Part shown: one piece after another, positions 55,201 through 61,212 of the stretch
Layout of the letters: every line of letters starts with the position of its first letter
Position numbering within the stretch: the stretch's first letter is position 1
Origin: Aricia agestis
Taxonomy: Eukaryota; Arthropoda; Insecta; Lepidoptera; Lycaenidae
DNA length: 64,000 bases
Direction: 5' to 3'
Assembly: GCF_905147365.1 (NCBI RefSeq)
Contig: NC_056419.1
Coordinates: forward strand, 4,967,501 to 5,031,500
Program-made: the position numbers and the translations under genes
The notes under the pieces: generated by a model
What the model was told of the DNA's origin: nothing
What the model saw: only the letters and a program-made list of their open reading frames with translations
The model's database searches: none

Positions 55201-55723
55201 ATGATAATGTTAGTAATTCATTGAAATGAAATGAAAATACATATTTATTTCTAAATAGGTTAACAAAGTTAACACTTTTAGATCGTCGTCTGCATGGGGC
55301 CTACCACCGGTTCGTCATTCATCATAATAATTATAGCATTGGCTATATATATTATAGATTATAGATTGGCTAGATATTAGGAGGATTTTCTATGTCATAT
55401 TTTTTATGTATAAAATATAAATAGTATCATTCAATTATTATTCTTTTTCAAGCTTTTCCTTTCATTTAGAAAAGGGTCTAAAAGTAAAAAAAATAAAGTT
55501 AAAGATGCAATGCCAACTTATGAAAATTGAATTCAGTAATATCATAATATTTTAAACAAAATATTTACAAGTTCTACATTACCATATTCTCTCGAATGTG
55601 AACATACTCCTCAAAGAGTATTCCATCACTGGTTAACAGCTGGTCTAATATGTATTCAACGTCCAGGTCTTTGATTATATCTTGTTGGTAACGCTGCAAA
55701 AGCAGCCTGTACTTCGGGTCCAT
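37059..55723 (-). CDS. Apaf-1: Apaf-1/Dark, apoptosome scaffold (CARD, NB-ARC, WD40)
   Basis: Twenty exons, 5' to 3': 55583-55723, 54961-55188, 54301-54509, 51036-51333, 50034-50266, 48864-49425, 48048-48238, 47416-47533, 46574-46775, 45881-46219, 45277-45523, 44683-44838, 43961-44246, 42958-43294, 41252-41389, 40362-40519, 39498-39644, 38096-38283, 37658-37801, 37059-37212. They sum to 4476 bases with all phases consistent, 1491 residues, near the size of Drosophila Dark. The family assembles into an apoptosome that activates the initiator caspase (Dronc in insects). Order: CARD about 1-100; NB-ARC with P-loop GMIGSGKT (Lys ~150), Walker B LLVLDEV (~252-258), sensor ILITTRD, GGSPYDMA, winged helix FKMLAVFPDDVKVP; then two WD40 propeller regions with degenerate blades (for example VGTSSGLIK, VKVWDTN). 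The start MDPKYRLLLQ is the first in-frame ATG of the exon and has a strong context (aagATGG). Confidence 0.95.
37876..37985. mobile_element. 110-bp foldback MITE in Apaf-1 intron 18
   Basis: AAGGCTCCCACACAAAACTG, CGAATTCGCATCGCA and near-complementary right arm to 37985. It lies about 75 bp from the acceptor of exon 37658-37801. Confidence 0.85.
38662..38822 (+). repeat. Dispersed retroelement tail, copy 5
   Basis: GCAACGGAGTTGCGCC, TTTATCGCGCGAGAACC, AAAAAGTATC, TAAAATCGGTTCAGCGGTTT, TATAATATTGGTAT; internally deleted. It lies in Apaf-1 intron 17, antisense to the gene. Confidence 0.75.
38870..39219 (+). mobile_element. tRNA-headed SINE, copy 2
   Basis: GCCTCCGTGGTCTAGTGGTT (A box) and GTGGGTTCGATTCCCGCG (B box), then the same body and tail as the copy at 19132. 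It lies in Apaf-1 intron 17, antisense to the gene. No clean target duplication was found. Confidence 0.85.
39682..39850. mobile_element. MITE, family A copy 2 (best preserved)
   Basis: AATGTGCCATCGAGGAAATT, GATTCCTAGGC and complement ending GGTACATT. It lies about 40 bp from the acceptor side of exon 39498-39644 in Apaf-1 intron 16. Confidence 0.9.
40133..40338 (-). mobile_element. Donor-proximal repeat, copy 2 (Apaf-1 intron 16)
   Basis: Read with Apaf-1: ATTTGGAACGAGGTTCATTA, TCGCGCGTTGCGTAAGGGGG, TGTTGTAACGACATGACACA, an AG/CT-rich stretch, GGGTGTCCCTTGACAC and TCAAGTTTTTT. It starts about 23 bp after the exon 40362 donor. Closest to the cdc20 copy. Confidence 0.85.
40802..41146 (+). mobile_element. 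tRNA-headed SINE, copy 3
   Basis: GCCTCTGTGGTCCAGTGGTT, ATGGGTTCGATTCTCGCG and the common body. It lies in Apaf-1 intron 15, antisense, ending about 105 bp from exon 41252. Confidence 0.85.
41499..42790 (+). mobile_element. Helitron-like/non-autonomous element split by a hAT insertion
   Basis: CGAGCTTTTGCCCGCGGCTT at the left, and TCATCCCCTATTTTAACCCC, GCGGATGCCTACGTCATA, CAAATTTCAGCCCGATCGGT, GGTTTGGGCTGTGCGTTGAT at the right, form the same series as the element at 5885 (complemented). The hAT element occupies 41547-42598. All in Apaf-1 intron 14. Confidence 0.75.
41547..42598. mobile_element. 1.05-kb non-autonomous hAT element
   Basis: Inverted ends CAGTGGTCGGCGTAGGTAGT and complement, flanked by a perfect 8-bp duplication ATTATTAC (41539-41546, 42599-42606). 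Inside, a second inverted repeat has arms of about 60 bp (41806-41865 and 42018-42077; GGCTTGCCTGTGTTACCTGC against its complement), and a perfect 16-bp hairpin lies at 42195-42230. No transposase domain was recognised. Confidence 0.9.
43333..43473. mobile_element. Foldback MITE in Apaf-1 intron 13
   Basis: AAGTGCCTGTTTCACAACTT, GCCGAATAGGCTAT and complementary ATAGCCTATTCG, GTGAAACAGGCCCT. Arms about 42 bp with small mismatches. Confidence 0.85.
43752..43950 (-). mobile_element. Donor-proximal repeat, copy 3 (Apaf-1 intron 13)
   Basis: Read with Apaf-1: CTTTTGGAACGAAGTTCCTT, ATCGCACGTTGCGAAAGGGG, GTCGTAACGACAC, then a diverged middle, and TTCCATCCGGGTGTCCCTTG, ACACCTCAAGTTTTTT. It begins about 10 bp after the exon 43961 donor. 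Confidence 0.85.
45700..45830 (+). repeat. Diverged tail-repeat fragment
   Basis: GCAACTTGCTGCACCGAAA, TTCGTTTATGAAGAGGGAACC, AACATCCTATGT and a TACATACCAAAT string follow the order of the 668 family. It is antisense in Apaf-1 intron 10. Confidence 0.5.
46432..46548. mobile_element. Short inverted-repeat element in Apaf-1 intron 9
   Basis: TAGTCTGTCAAAAAAGTG and CACTTTTTTGACAAACTATA are complementary; inside, AATGGCAACATCCCTTT pairs with AAAGGGATGGCGCTACGATG. A fragment with GTCAAGAAAGTGAAGAAATT at 58879 is related. It lies about 25 bp from exon 46574. Confidence 0.75.
46920..46979. repeat. Perfect 28-bp-arm hairpin in Apaf-1 intron 8
   Basis: AAAAGCTCTCGAAAATCACA continuing to TTGAATGA, a 4-base AAAA loop, then the exact complement. 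No mismatch in the arms. Confidence 0.95.
47075..47340 (-). repeat. Retroelement-like fragment with TCTATACTAATATTATAAA start
   Basis: TCTATACTAATATTATAAAG, GTTTGTTTGAACGCGCTAAT, CTCAGGAACTACTGGTTGGA and TTTTTTCAGTGTTAGATAGC are typical of lepidopteran non-autonomous repeats; 57290-57475 has a comparable layout. It lies in Apaf-1 intron 8. Confidence 0.5.
47661..47796. repeat. GC-rich repeat fragment plus hairpin
   Basis: GGCTTCTTACAGACGTACGG, GGCTGCCGTCGGCAAGTGCC and AAGCGCTC match, complemented, the block at 50904-50997. An exact-arm hairpin follows at about 47746-47796 (GGACTATTTTTTTATTAA against its complement). Apaf-1 intron 7. Confidence 0.65.
48380..48422. repeat. 16-bp-arm perfect hairpin in Apaf-1 intron 6
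   Basis: CTGGCAACGTCGCACC, a 9-10-base spacer, then GGTGCGACGTTGCCAG. A fragment of MITE family A (GGTCGGCCATCTGGCTATG) follows at 48426. Confidence 0.9.
48585..48792 (+). repeat. Dispersed retroelement tail, copy 6
   Basis: GCAACTCCGTTGCGCC, CGTTTATCGCGCGGGA, AGCAAAATCGGTTCAGTGG, TAATATTAGTGT. It lies in Apaf-1 intron 6 and ends about 70 bp from the donor of exon 48864. Confidence 0.8.
48864..54509 (-). CDS. Apaf-1: Apaf-1 NB-ARC exons 3-6
   Basis: Exons 54301-54509, 51036-51333, 50034-50266 and 48864-49425. They carry the nucleotide-binding switch: P-loop GMIGSGKT, Walker B LLVLDEV, sensor-1-like ILITTRD, the GGSPYDMALLA helical-domain motif, then the winged helix and the helical arm. The usual LHD motif at the end of the winged helix reads EIHYL, so the His is kept and the following Asp is Tyr. 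A Ser/Met-rich insertion (NSTMSMSSIGSTVDS) lies between the P-loop exon and Walker B. The intron between exons 3 and 4 is nearly 3 kb and is filled with transposons. Confidence 0.92.
49678..49923. mobile_element. Nested palindromes built from hAT-like ends in Apaf-1 intron 5
   Basis: CAGTGTTTTTCAAT / ATTGAAAAACACTG occurs six times in alternating orientation, with TCGCGACCCCTTTACAG-type arms at both outer ends. A sub-unit at 49804-49915 is flanked by the 8-bp direct repeat CTCTATAG (49796-49803, 49916-49923). CAGTGTTTTTCAA ends and 8-bp duplications are typical of hAT elements. Confidence 0.85.
50370..50461 (+). mobile_element. 5'-truncated LINE 3' end with target-site duplication
   Basis: AGAGAGGCCTATGTCCAGCA, GTGGACGACTATAGGCTGAT then (ATG)n. 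Flanked by the 12-bp direct repeat AGTGTGTTGCAT at 50358-50369 and 50462-50473. Apaf-1 intron 4. Confidence 0.9.
50549..50698. mobile_element. Foldback element with near-perfect 65-bp arms in Apaf-1 intron 4
   Basis: GGTGCCTTACTCCCGAAACT, GATATCGATTTCGATTTTCG, TTTCAACGGTTTTTTGACA and complements to 50698, around a short core ACATATTTTAGATGT. Only one or two mismatches between the arms. Confidence 0.9.
50704..50790. repeat. Two-copy tandem repeat
   Basis: CGCGTTAATACTGTACTTTT followed by GTA.A.TAATAGAACAA, present twice about 46 bp apart. Confidence 0.85.
50904..51000. repeat. GC-rich repeat (AACGGCACTTGTCAACGGCTG)
   Basis: GAGCGCTCACAGACGAACGG, CTTGTCAACGGCTGCCG, GTCCGTCTGTAAGAAGCC; its complement recurs at 47661. 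Probably a MITE family; the second arm is imperfect. Confidence 0.6.
51455..51545. repeat. MITE family A fragment
   Basis: AGAAATTGATCCATAAACAG, ATGGCGGACCTATGTCATTC, GGTCCTATCCATTTAATATT, CATGATCTCTCAACTGGG follow the order of family A. The other end is missing. Confidence 0.65.
51597..51917 (+). mobile_element. Foldback element carrying a THAP-domain first exon
   Basis: Inverted ends ACCCACAGAAATAAATCAAG + ATAGAACGG and complement CCGTTCTATCTTGATTTATT + TCTGTG. Inside, an ATG at 51741 opens a frame with the pattern C-x4-C followed by KNR and ISFH, the start of a THAP zinc finger, ending at a good donor (GGGTAAGT at 51821). The element sits antisense in Apaf-1 intron 3. THAP domains occur in P-element-like transposases and in host proteins. 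Confidence 0.75.
51741..51820 (+). pseudogene. THAP-domain first exon (isolated)
   Basis: MPHCAVSYCKNRSTKVNRSK continues with GGISFH and reaches the donor GG|GTAAGT in phase 2. Spacing of the two Cys and the CKNR...SFH pattern match the N-terminus of THAP domains; the downstream Cys and His that complete the finger would be in a second exon, which is not found in the following 100 bp or between the inverted ends. It is therefore called a stranded exon. Confidence 0.7.
52619..53074 (-). repeat. ~450-bp dispersed element (GGCCAAGTGCGAGT family), unsplit copy
   Basis: From the low side: TTAGGGTTCCGTACCCAAAG, CTCAAGAACCGCTATAGC, AAAGGGGGCTCCCATAC, CAATAATGGCAACAGGTAGG, TTCGTGCGCGAGTCCGACTC, CGCACTTGGCCGATTATT. 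It lies in Apaf-1 intron 3. Parts of the same family lie in both arms of the 21091-23796 palindrome. Confidence 0.8.
53318..53770 (+). repeat. Retroelement 3' part, copy 2, split by a MITE
   Basis: GGGGAAATGCTTTACGCATC, GGCAAATTGGGGATATCGAC, CTATGTGGGACTCC, CTACCCACTAA, then a MITE (53390-53596), then GCTACGCAGGGGGCCGCGAT and GGAACACCTTGCGCATCACG. It lies in Apaf-1 intron 3. Confidence 0.6.
53390..53596. mobile_element. Foldback MITE (GCCCATTGCGAC ends)
   Basis: GCCCATTGCGACTTTTTGTA, GCGATGCAGTCGCG and the complements GACTGCATCGCTACTAAAAG, TCGCAGTGGGC. Arms are about 35 bp, with extra GCGATGCAGTCGC repeats inside. Confidence 0.8.
53981..54107. mobile_element. Foldback MITE (GTCGGCACTACATATA ends)
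   Basis: GTCGGCACTACATATATGTA, GTTCGCCTATAGGCGAACGC at the left and GCGTTCGCCTATATGTAGTG + CCGAC at the right. Apaf-1 intron 3, about 190 bp from exon 54301. Confidence 0.85.
54715..54868 (+). repeat. Helitron-like 3' fragment ending CTAGT
   Basis: CTTATATATAAAAATGGATT, CTGAACGGATTGGGCTGATT, AAAGTAACACGAAGTTTACC, GGGACAGCTAGTA. A CTAGT end is consistent with Helitrons; 60176 (TAGCTGTCCCGGCAAACG) carries the complement. Apaf-1 intron 2. Confidence 0.5.
54961..55723 (-). CDS. Apaf-1: Apaf-1 CARD-coding exons 1-2
   Basis: Exon 1 (55583-55723) encodes MDPKYRLLLQRYQQDIIKDL and continues through YILDQLL..GILFEEYVHIR; exon 2 (54961-55188) continues NDRVERIRYLIDILIKKGTN and then a Trp-containing linker ending VPRLPEFYVPRNSV. 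The helix pattern (DxxY(I/V)LDxL, ExxxI, RxxxLIDILxKKG, FxxxL) is that of a caspase-recruitment domain, which in this family binds the CARD of the initiator caspase. PRLPEFYVPR is typical of the linker before NB-ARC. The donor of exon 2 is read as GTGAGT at 54960. Confidence 0.9.
55240..55330 (-). repeat. Fragment of the LINE 3' UTR seen at 61213
   Basis: GGGGCCTACCACCGGTTCG and an ACATATTTATTTCTAAATAG lead resemble 61240-61330 (GGTGCCTACCACCGGTTCGG). Apaf-1 intron 1. Confidence 0.55.
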
Positions 55724-55743
55724 CTTGTTTCTGTCTCACTCAT
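55724..55743 (-). other. Apaf-1 5' UTR segment with overlapping upstream ATG
   Basis: An acceptor (ATTTTAG) abuts position 55743, leaving 20 nt before the start codon. The first three bases form an out-of-frame ATG whose 22-codon frame runs past the main start and stops at a TAA inside exon 1. The main start has the better context. This implies a 5' noncoding exon further upstream. Confidence 0.6.
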
Positions 55744-56172
55744 CTAAAATAAAACAAAAAATAAAAATTACTCTTGAATTTTCTACAACTTATATAAATG
55801 ACTCACAATTTAGATGCAATAATTATGAAATGTGGTAGCAAACAAGACAACTAACATTACGTCTCAGAAATCAAAGCATCAAGGCCTGCAGCAGTATTCT
55901 GTTTCTACTGTTTCTACAAATGAATACGAAAAACACTCATGAGGTACTAATAGGAGGTAAATAGATTGATTGTCCACACAACCTTGAGGCTGTGACACCT
56001 ACATGAAATCTCGATGTGAGTAAAATACAAGTTCAATGACCTGATAATATGGCAAGGTCATTGCCAATTTGTACACACTAAACAATATTTAAGGAAATAT
56101 TGAAGTGAACATATTTTTGCAGTTCTTTTTGTGACTGTCAGGGACTCTGCTGTGCCACAATAAGTACAGTAT

Positions 56173-56850
56173 GTCAATTAGCCGCGGACTGAACAAGCGA
56201 GCCGCCTCGCGAGGCAGCCTCGGACATTTGCCGCGGTACGCATGCTGCGCGAGGCGGCTTCGGTCTGCATTTTTTTAATCCGAAGCTGCCTCGCGCGGCA
56301 AGGCCGAGCCATCTTAAGGCCGAGCCAGCATCGTCGCTCAATTTAACTTGAAGTCGAATAGAGACCGCGCGTGCGTGTAGTTTTCCCGAGACCACATAAG
56401 GCCGCACATTGGGAAAGCTGTCGCCACCACTGCCTATTTAATTATTCAGCTATTAGAAGGTTCATTTGCTGGCTTATTTTTCTCCATGCATCTTCCCTTA
56501 GTCCCCTATTTGTGTAATCAGGACATTGCGCATTCCAAAGTCGTCTATATTCACCATAATATATGTAGTTGTATTAGTTTGAGACACTGTTCTTTATACA
56601 TGACGCATAAGTACTAAACACGCAACGAATAAGCGAGGCAAAACACTCCCGTCTTGAGTGAGCGCGGCAAACGTACCGAGGCGCCTTTGAGCATCGACAA
56701 AAACCGACAACGCTCGGCTCGGGCCACGGCACGCTCGGCGAGGCAATGCATGCGTTTGCCTCGGGCGAGCCACGTCCTGACCGAGCGAGCAACTGCCGCG
56801 CGAGGCTGCCTTGCGAGGCGGCTCTCTTGGTCAGTACGCGGCTAATGTGA
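56173..56850. mobile_element. Large GC-rich imperfect foldback upstream of the Apaf-1 start
   Basis: TTAGCCGCGGACTGAACAAG, CGAGCCGCCTCGCGAGGCAG at the left match, complemented, CTGCCTTGCGAGGCGGCTCT, TTGGTCAGTACGCGGCTAAT at the right. Further GAGGC repeats lie inside. ORFs in it are by-products of base composition. Confidence 0.75.
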
Positions 56851-56999
56851 TTAGTTATTTTTCGCGTCGTCGCGTCGCAGCCCGCAAGCCGCACCGTGGA
56901 TACAACGCAGATGTGGTATACAACATTACAATGCGTTATTCCGTTGCGACAATGCGATGCATCGCAATAGAGGTCCCGATTACAGTAGATGAGCCATAT

Positions 57000-58509
57000 T
57001 TTTGAACAACTGAACAATGTACATGGGGGGTAAAATTTGACCTTAATATTACTTTAATTACTTTATACAAAATATATTTGAATAAAAATATTCATTATTC
57101 AGAGAATTTGACCTGTTTTTCGTGGGAAATTGTGGTGGATTTATGATAAGGAATCAACATGACTCATTTCACCACTATGAAATAAATATATTTCGATCTT
57201 ATCTGATCACTGGATTGCAAGAAAGGACAAAGCAATAACCTACTATTTGTACTTACTTTTGCTATATCAGTATCAAACTAATATTATTTATAAAGGAAAG
57301 TTTGTGAGTTTGTATGTTTGTTACATTTTCATGTATTAAAGGGCTGGAGCGATTTTAATAAAATTTGGCATGAAGTTAGTTGATAGCCTGGATTAACACA
57401 TTTGCTACTTTTTACTGTGGGAAAATATAACAATTTATTTTCCAGTAATAAACACTGCATGGGACAGCTAGTAATTAATAATTATTATTGATGTTATAAT
57501 TAATCTACAGCTATGTATCTTGTTAGATAGCAAAACATTTTCTTTTAGACACCACACAAGCAACTGCTTTTTGGAGTCTTGGCCAATTATTGGAATGAGT
57601 TTAATTCATGAAGCCCTAAGCGGCCGCATCCGGCAGCGATAACAATAAAAAAGCTATTGTGTCTCGTTATTCCACGATCGATGGGTTAAATGGTGTTTTC
57701 TGAGAACATCATTTTGAAGATTTATTATGATAAAACTGCATCAAAATCATATTGCATAAAATAAACTTACTATACAGGTTTGATGATGGTAACAGTTTCA
57801 AAAGACAATTCTGTACTTAGAAATTAAAATGAATAAGATTCAAAGTTGAAAGCTGATATGATTATTTTAACTTTAATTTATTATTAATGATCTCTGCTTG
57901 CACTAAGTTTTTTTGACTTTTAATTAATTTGTCTTTTGTATTGTGGTGAGAGTAGATATTGTATGTATGAATGATTGAAATAATAAAGAATAATAATATA
58001 ATTTTGTCATGTTTTACACCATGATGGATATACTTTACATGATTAATTGTTCCAAGTGTGTGTGGTGTGTGAAAGAGTTTAATAGTAATAAATTTATTTC
58101 TGATTATAACAACAATACAAAAATATGAGCTTTTGCTGATATTATAATTAAGAAATACTCAATAGGTACTTTCTTTAAGTTATGTACCGCAAAAATCTCT
58201 TTAATTTATCACAACTTTTATAAAAATCTTTGTTAAAACGTTGCAATTAGTGAAAATGACGAAATTGTAAGATGCATTCGTTGCAGCGCATAATAACAAA
58301 CTGATAATGCTACTGAAGAGAAAAAGTTTTTGAATTAAAACAACGTTTTATAATTTATATATTTTGTCAGTAAATTTTTGTATTTCATAAACGATTATCC
58401 TAAAGCTTAGAAATTAGTCACAAAAGTTCGAGAAATGCTTATTGAATATCGCGTAAGTATACCAAACAAAAACAAAGTTATTAGTTGACATAAACAAATA
58501 AAATCTTAC
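57000..58509. other. No gene recognised; presumed 5' intron of Apaf-1
   Basis: AT-rich. Only a retroelement-like fragment at about 57290-57475 (ATTTTAATAAAATTTGGCAT, GGGACAGCTAGTAA) was noticed. Confidence 0.45.
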
Positions 58510-58660
58510 CGATTGCTCGAGATGAAACACATAGGGATGTAAAACGTATATCTTCTATTAGCTAGAAATTCATTGAGCACATTTTTACTAAACATTCATT
58601 TGTATAGAGAAATAATTTAGCTCCAAAATAACAAAGCAAACGCGTTGCAACTTGCAACTA
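58510..58660 (-). other. Candidate 5' noncoding exon of Apaf-1
   Basis: On the minus strand, ..CTCGAGCAATCG is followed by GTAAGATTT at 58509, a good splice donor facing the acceptor at 55744. The upper boundary given is arbitrary; no TATA box or initiator was assigned. This is inferred only from the donor and the need for a noncoding first exon. Confidence 0.3.
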
Positions 58661-59034
58661 CAGCACCTCGTAAAATGTCGTAAATGAAAGAAAAAAATAT
58701 AACGTCAACGTCATTTCGCAACTGACAATATATATTTTTTATTGATTTGAATTAAGTCTTAGGTTGTATAGATACCTTATTTGGATTTTAGAGTTTAGAC
58801 ACTTCGTTAATAATTGAAAATTAAAATGCCACTTTGTTCACGTATTTTACGATGTGTAACTTGCGAAGTGGGAAGTATGTCAAGAAAGTGAAGAAATTAA
58901 AAAGTTATTAATATAACAAAACGCCTTAACAATTTCAATAGCAATATATAGAATCTGCGTTTTGAGGTTAAGATTTAGGTTGTAATTAAACTTGGTCCCC
59001 CTTACTAATAAAAACTTCATACACATATTAAATT

Positions 59035-59242
59035 GGACGCTGTTAAGCATTCGTGTACTAACCCACAAAAAATTACGTATTGAGTTAAGAGGCCACTCAG
59101 TGCAGGACTGCCGTGCAGTCCTGCAGTGAATGGGGCTTTTTATGAATGCATTTATGTTCTTTAAATGATTTAGAACAAGACTGCATTCAAAATTTGACAA
59201 CAAAAAAAATGTGGGTTAGGACATTAGTGCTTAACAGCGACC
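59035..59242. mobile_element. MITE, family B copy 2
   Basis: GGACGCTGTTAAGCATTCGT and complement ending CTTAACAGCGACC; the interior shares TACTAACCCACAAAAAATTA and AGAACAAGACTGCATTCAA with the copy at 1159. A small hairpin (CAGTGCAGGACTGC / GCAGTCCTGCAGTG) is inserted here and absent from copy 1. Confidence 0.85.
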
Positions 59243-59395
59243 ATTTGTGTTTAACGCATGAATTAGACGATGTTTGGGTTACCCACACATTGCACACTGC
59301 TATAATTCTGTCTACTCTGCTATTGCAAGGGCTTATAAAAAAACTCTACTAATAATCAAATGATATTGACTTGTATAACTAAAATCCGCGTAACT

Positions 59396-59561
59396 TAACG
59401 CCTCTAGTCCATCGACGCGACGAGACGCTGCGAACTGCGAAACCAATGCGAAACAGGAATAGAGTGAGATGCAATGTAACGCATTTTCGTGTGGCGGATG
59501 AGACAGTAAATCGGTTCGCCGCTGTTTCGCAGTTCGCAGCGTCGGTGGACTAGAGGCGTTA
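59396..59561. mobile_element. Foldback MITE (TAACGCCTCTAGTCCA ends)
   Basis: TAACGCCTCTAGTCCATCGA, GCTGCGAACTGCGAAA and complements TTTCGCAGTTCGCAGCGTCG, GGTGGACTAGAGGCGTTA. Confidence 0.9.
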
Positions 59562-59586
59562 GTACTTTAAATAATAAATAAATAAA

Positions 59587-59673
59587 TAATCGTTTAATTC
59601 AGGAGACCCATTCAGGAGACCCATTATTAAAGTATTAATACTTTGATAATGGGTCTCCTGAATTAAACGATTA
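59587..59673. repeat. Near-perfect palindrome
   Basis: TAATCGTTTAATTCAGGAGA with CCCATT at the left (CAGGAGACCCATT duplicated once) and the exact complement at the right, around TTAAAGTATTAATACTTTGA. Confidence 0.9.
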
Positions 59674-60727
59674 GTACCTGGATGACCGAGCTTTGCTCGG
59701 TATAGCAAACACTCATTGACTTCGTGTTACTTAATAACGCCATCTACTGGTCGTTAAAACAATTAGTTGCCAACAAAATAGTATTATTATTCGCCAATAG
59801 ATGTCAGGAAGAGTCATATTTTTCAGTTTATCGATTATCGATAAAACACGAATAAAAAGACATTTTCTGAAAATGATTCCTAGCTAGATCGATTTATCGC
59901 CCCCGAATCCCCCTATATACTAAATTTCATGAAAATCGTTGGAGCCGATTCCGAGATTCCAATTATATGTATATATTAGTGATGCAACGGAAGTGTCTTA
60001 GCGGAACCAGAAACGGAAACAGATGTCAAAAGTAAATTTTAGCAGAAACGGAAACGGAAACGGATGCGGAAACGGAAGTGTAAATAATATGAAAAAAAAA
60101 ACAAATTTACAAATATTCTTTATTAAGTGTCAAATACACCAAATCTAGATTAGAAATAGATATTTTAGAAATCTACTAGCTGTCCCGGCAAACGTTGCTT
60201 TGCTATAACATTTTGCCCATATTTTTTTATTGAAGTGACTAAATAAGTATGTTACCATGGCAACGTCCATCGCCATCCCGTCGCACCTACGAATAATAAA
60301 AACTAAGGAATCGTAACTCCCATACTATTACCGGTTTAAATTTGGTTCCTTTTGATCTGTCATATAACGTCAGCCTAGTACCGCTCAAGGTCACCTAAAT
60401 ATTGCAAATGTATTGAAATGTGTACCTAAGGTACACTTTTTTGACAAGTACTGTGGAGCATGTTTTTTGACGGAGTTACTTTTCCTTACTTTTTATTATT
60501 CGTAGCGTCGCACAAACAATGGTCGCCGTCAGTCTTGTGTTGTAATAATTTACTATTATTTATTGAATAAATAATAGTAAATTAATTTTATTCAACAAAT
60601 TCACTTATCAATATAAAAAGTACCCAGTAGCTGATTCTCAGACCCACTGAATATGCATATAAAATTTGGTTAAAATCTGTCAAGCCGTTTCGGAGGAGAA
60701 CGCTATCTAACATTGTGACACGAGAAT

Positions 60728-60900
60728 TTTATATATTACTAGATGACGCCCGCAATTCCATTGCGCCAAAATTCATTTATCTCGTGGGAACCGTACATTT
60801 TTCCGGGATAAAAAGTATCCTATGTCCTTTCCCAGGACTCAAACTATCTCCATACCAAATTTCAGCAAAATCGGTTCAGCGGTTTGGGCGTGAAGAGGTA

Positions 60901-60937
<37 letters not shown>

Positions 60938-60972
60938 TAGACACACTTTCGCATTTATAATATTAGTATGGA
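60728..60972 (+). repeat. Dispersed retroelement tail, copy 7
   Basis: Best-preserved copy in the window: GCAATTCCATTGCGCC, AAAAAGTATCCTATGTCC, AGCAAAATCGGTTCAGCGG, a long CAGA run and TAATATTAGTATGG. It is nested inside the hAT-like element at 59977-61173. Confidence 0.85.
60904..60946. repeat. (CAGA)n simple repeat inside a retroelement tail
   Basis: A perfect run of CAGA units within the GTAACAGACAGAC block that ends many copies of the tail repeat in this window. It is expanded here compared with the other copies. Confidence 0.9.
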
Positions 60973-61174
60973 TATGGATATTAGAAGAAAATAATATTGC
61001 AACTTTGAAACTAAACATTTTATTAATATTCAAAATTTCTCAGCCGTCAGTTGAAAACTTCCGTTTTAATCTCCGTTATAAAAGTTGCGGAAACAGAAGC
61101 AGAAACGGATGTTGAAAAACGCGCGGAACTTCCGCACTTGCGGAAACAGAAACAGAGATCCGTTGCATCACTAG

Positions 61175-61207
<33 letters not shown>

Positions 61208-61212
61208 AAAAA

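Larger units (their letters stand above)
59977..61173. mobile_element. 1.2-kb hAT-like element with nested repeats
   Basis: Ends TAGTGATGCAACGGA and complement TCCGTTGCATCACTA, flanked by GTATATAT on both sides (59969-59976, 61174-61181; low complexity). Both sub-ends carry runs of GGAAACGGAAAC. The middle contains a Helitron-like fragment (60176-60720) and the tail repeat at 60728-60972. No transposase domain was seen. Confidence 0.75.

Noticed and set aside
56574..57017. 147-residue ORF upstream of Apaf-1
   Set aside because: It covers the right arm of a GC-rich foldback; no protein family was recognised.
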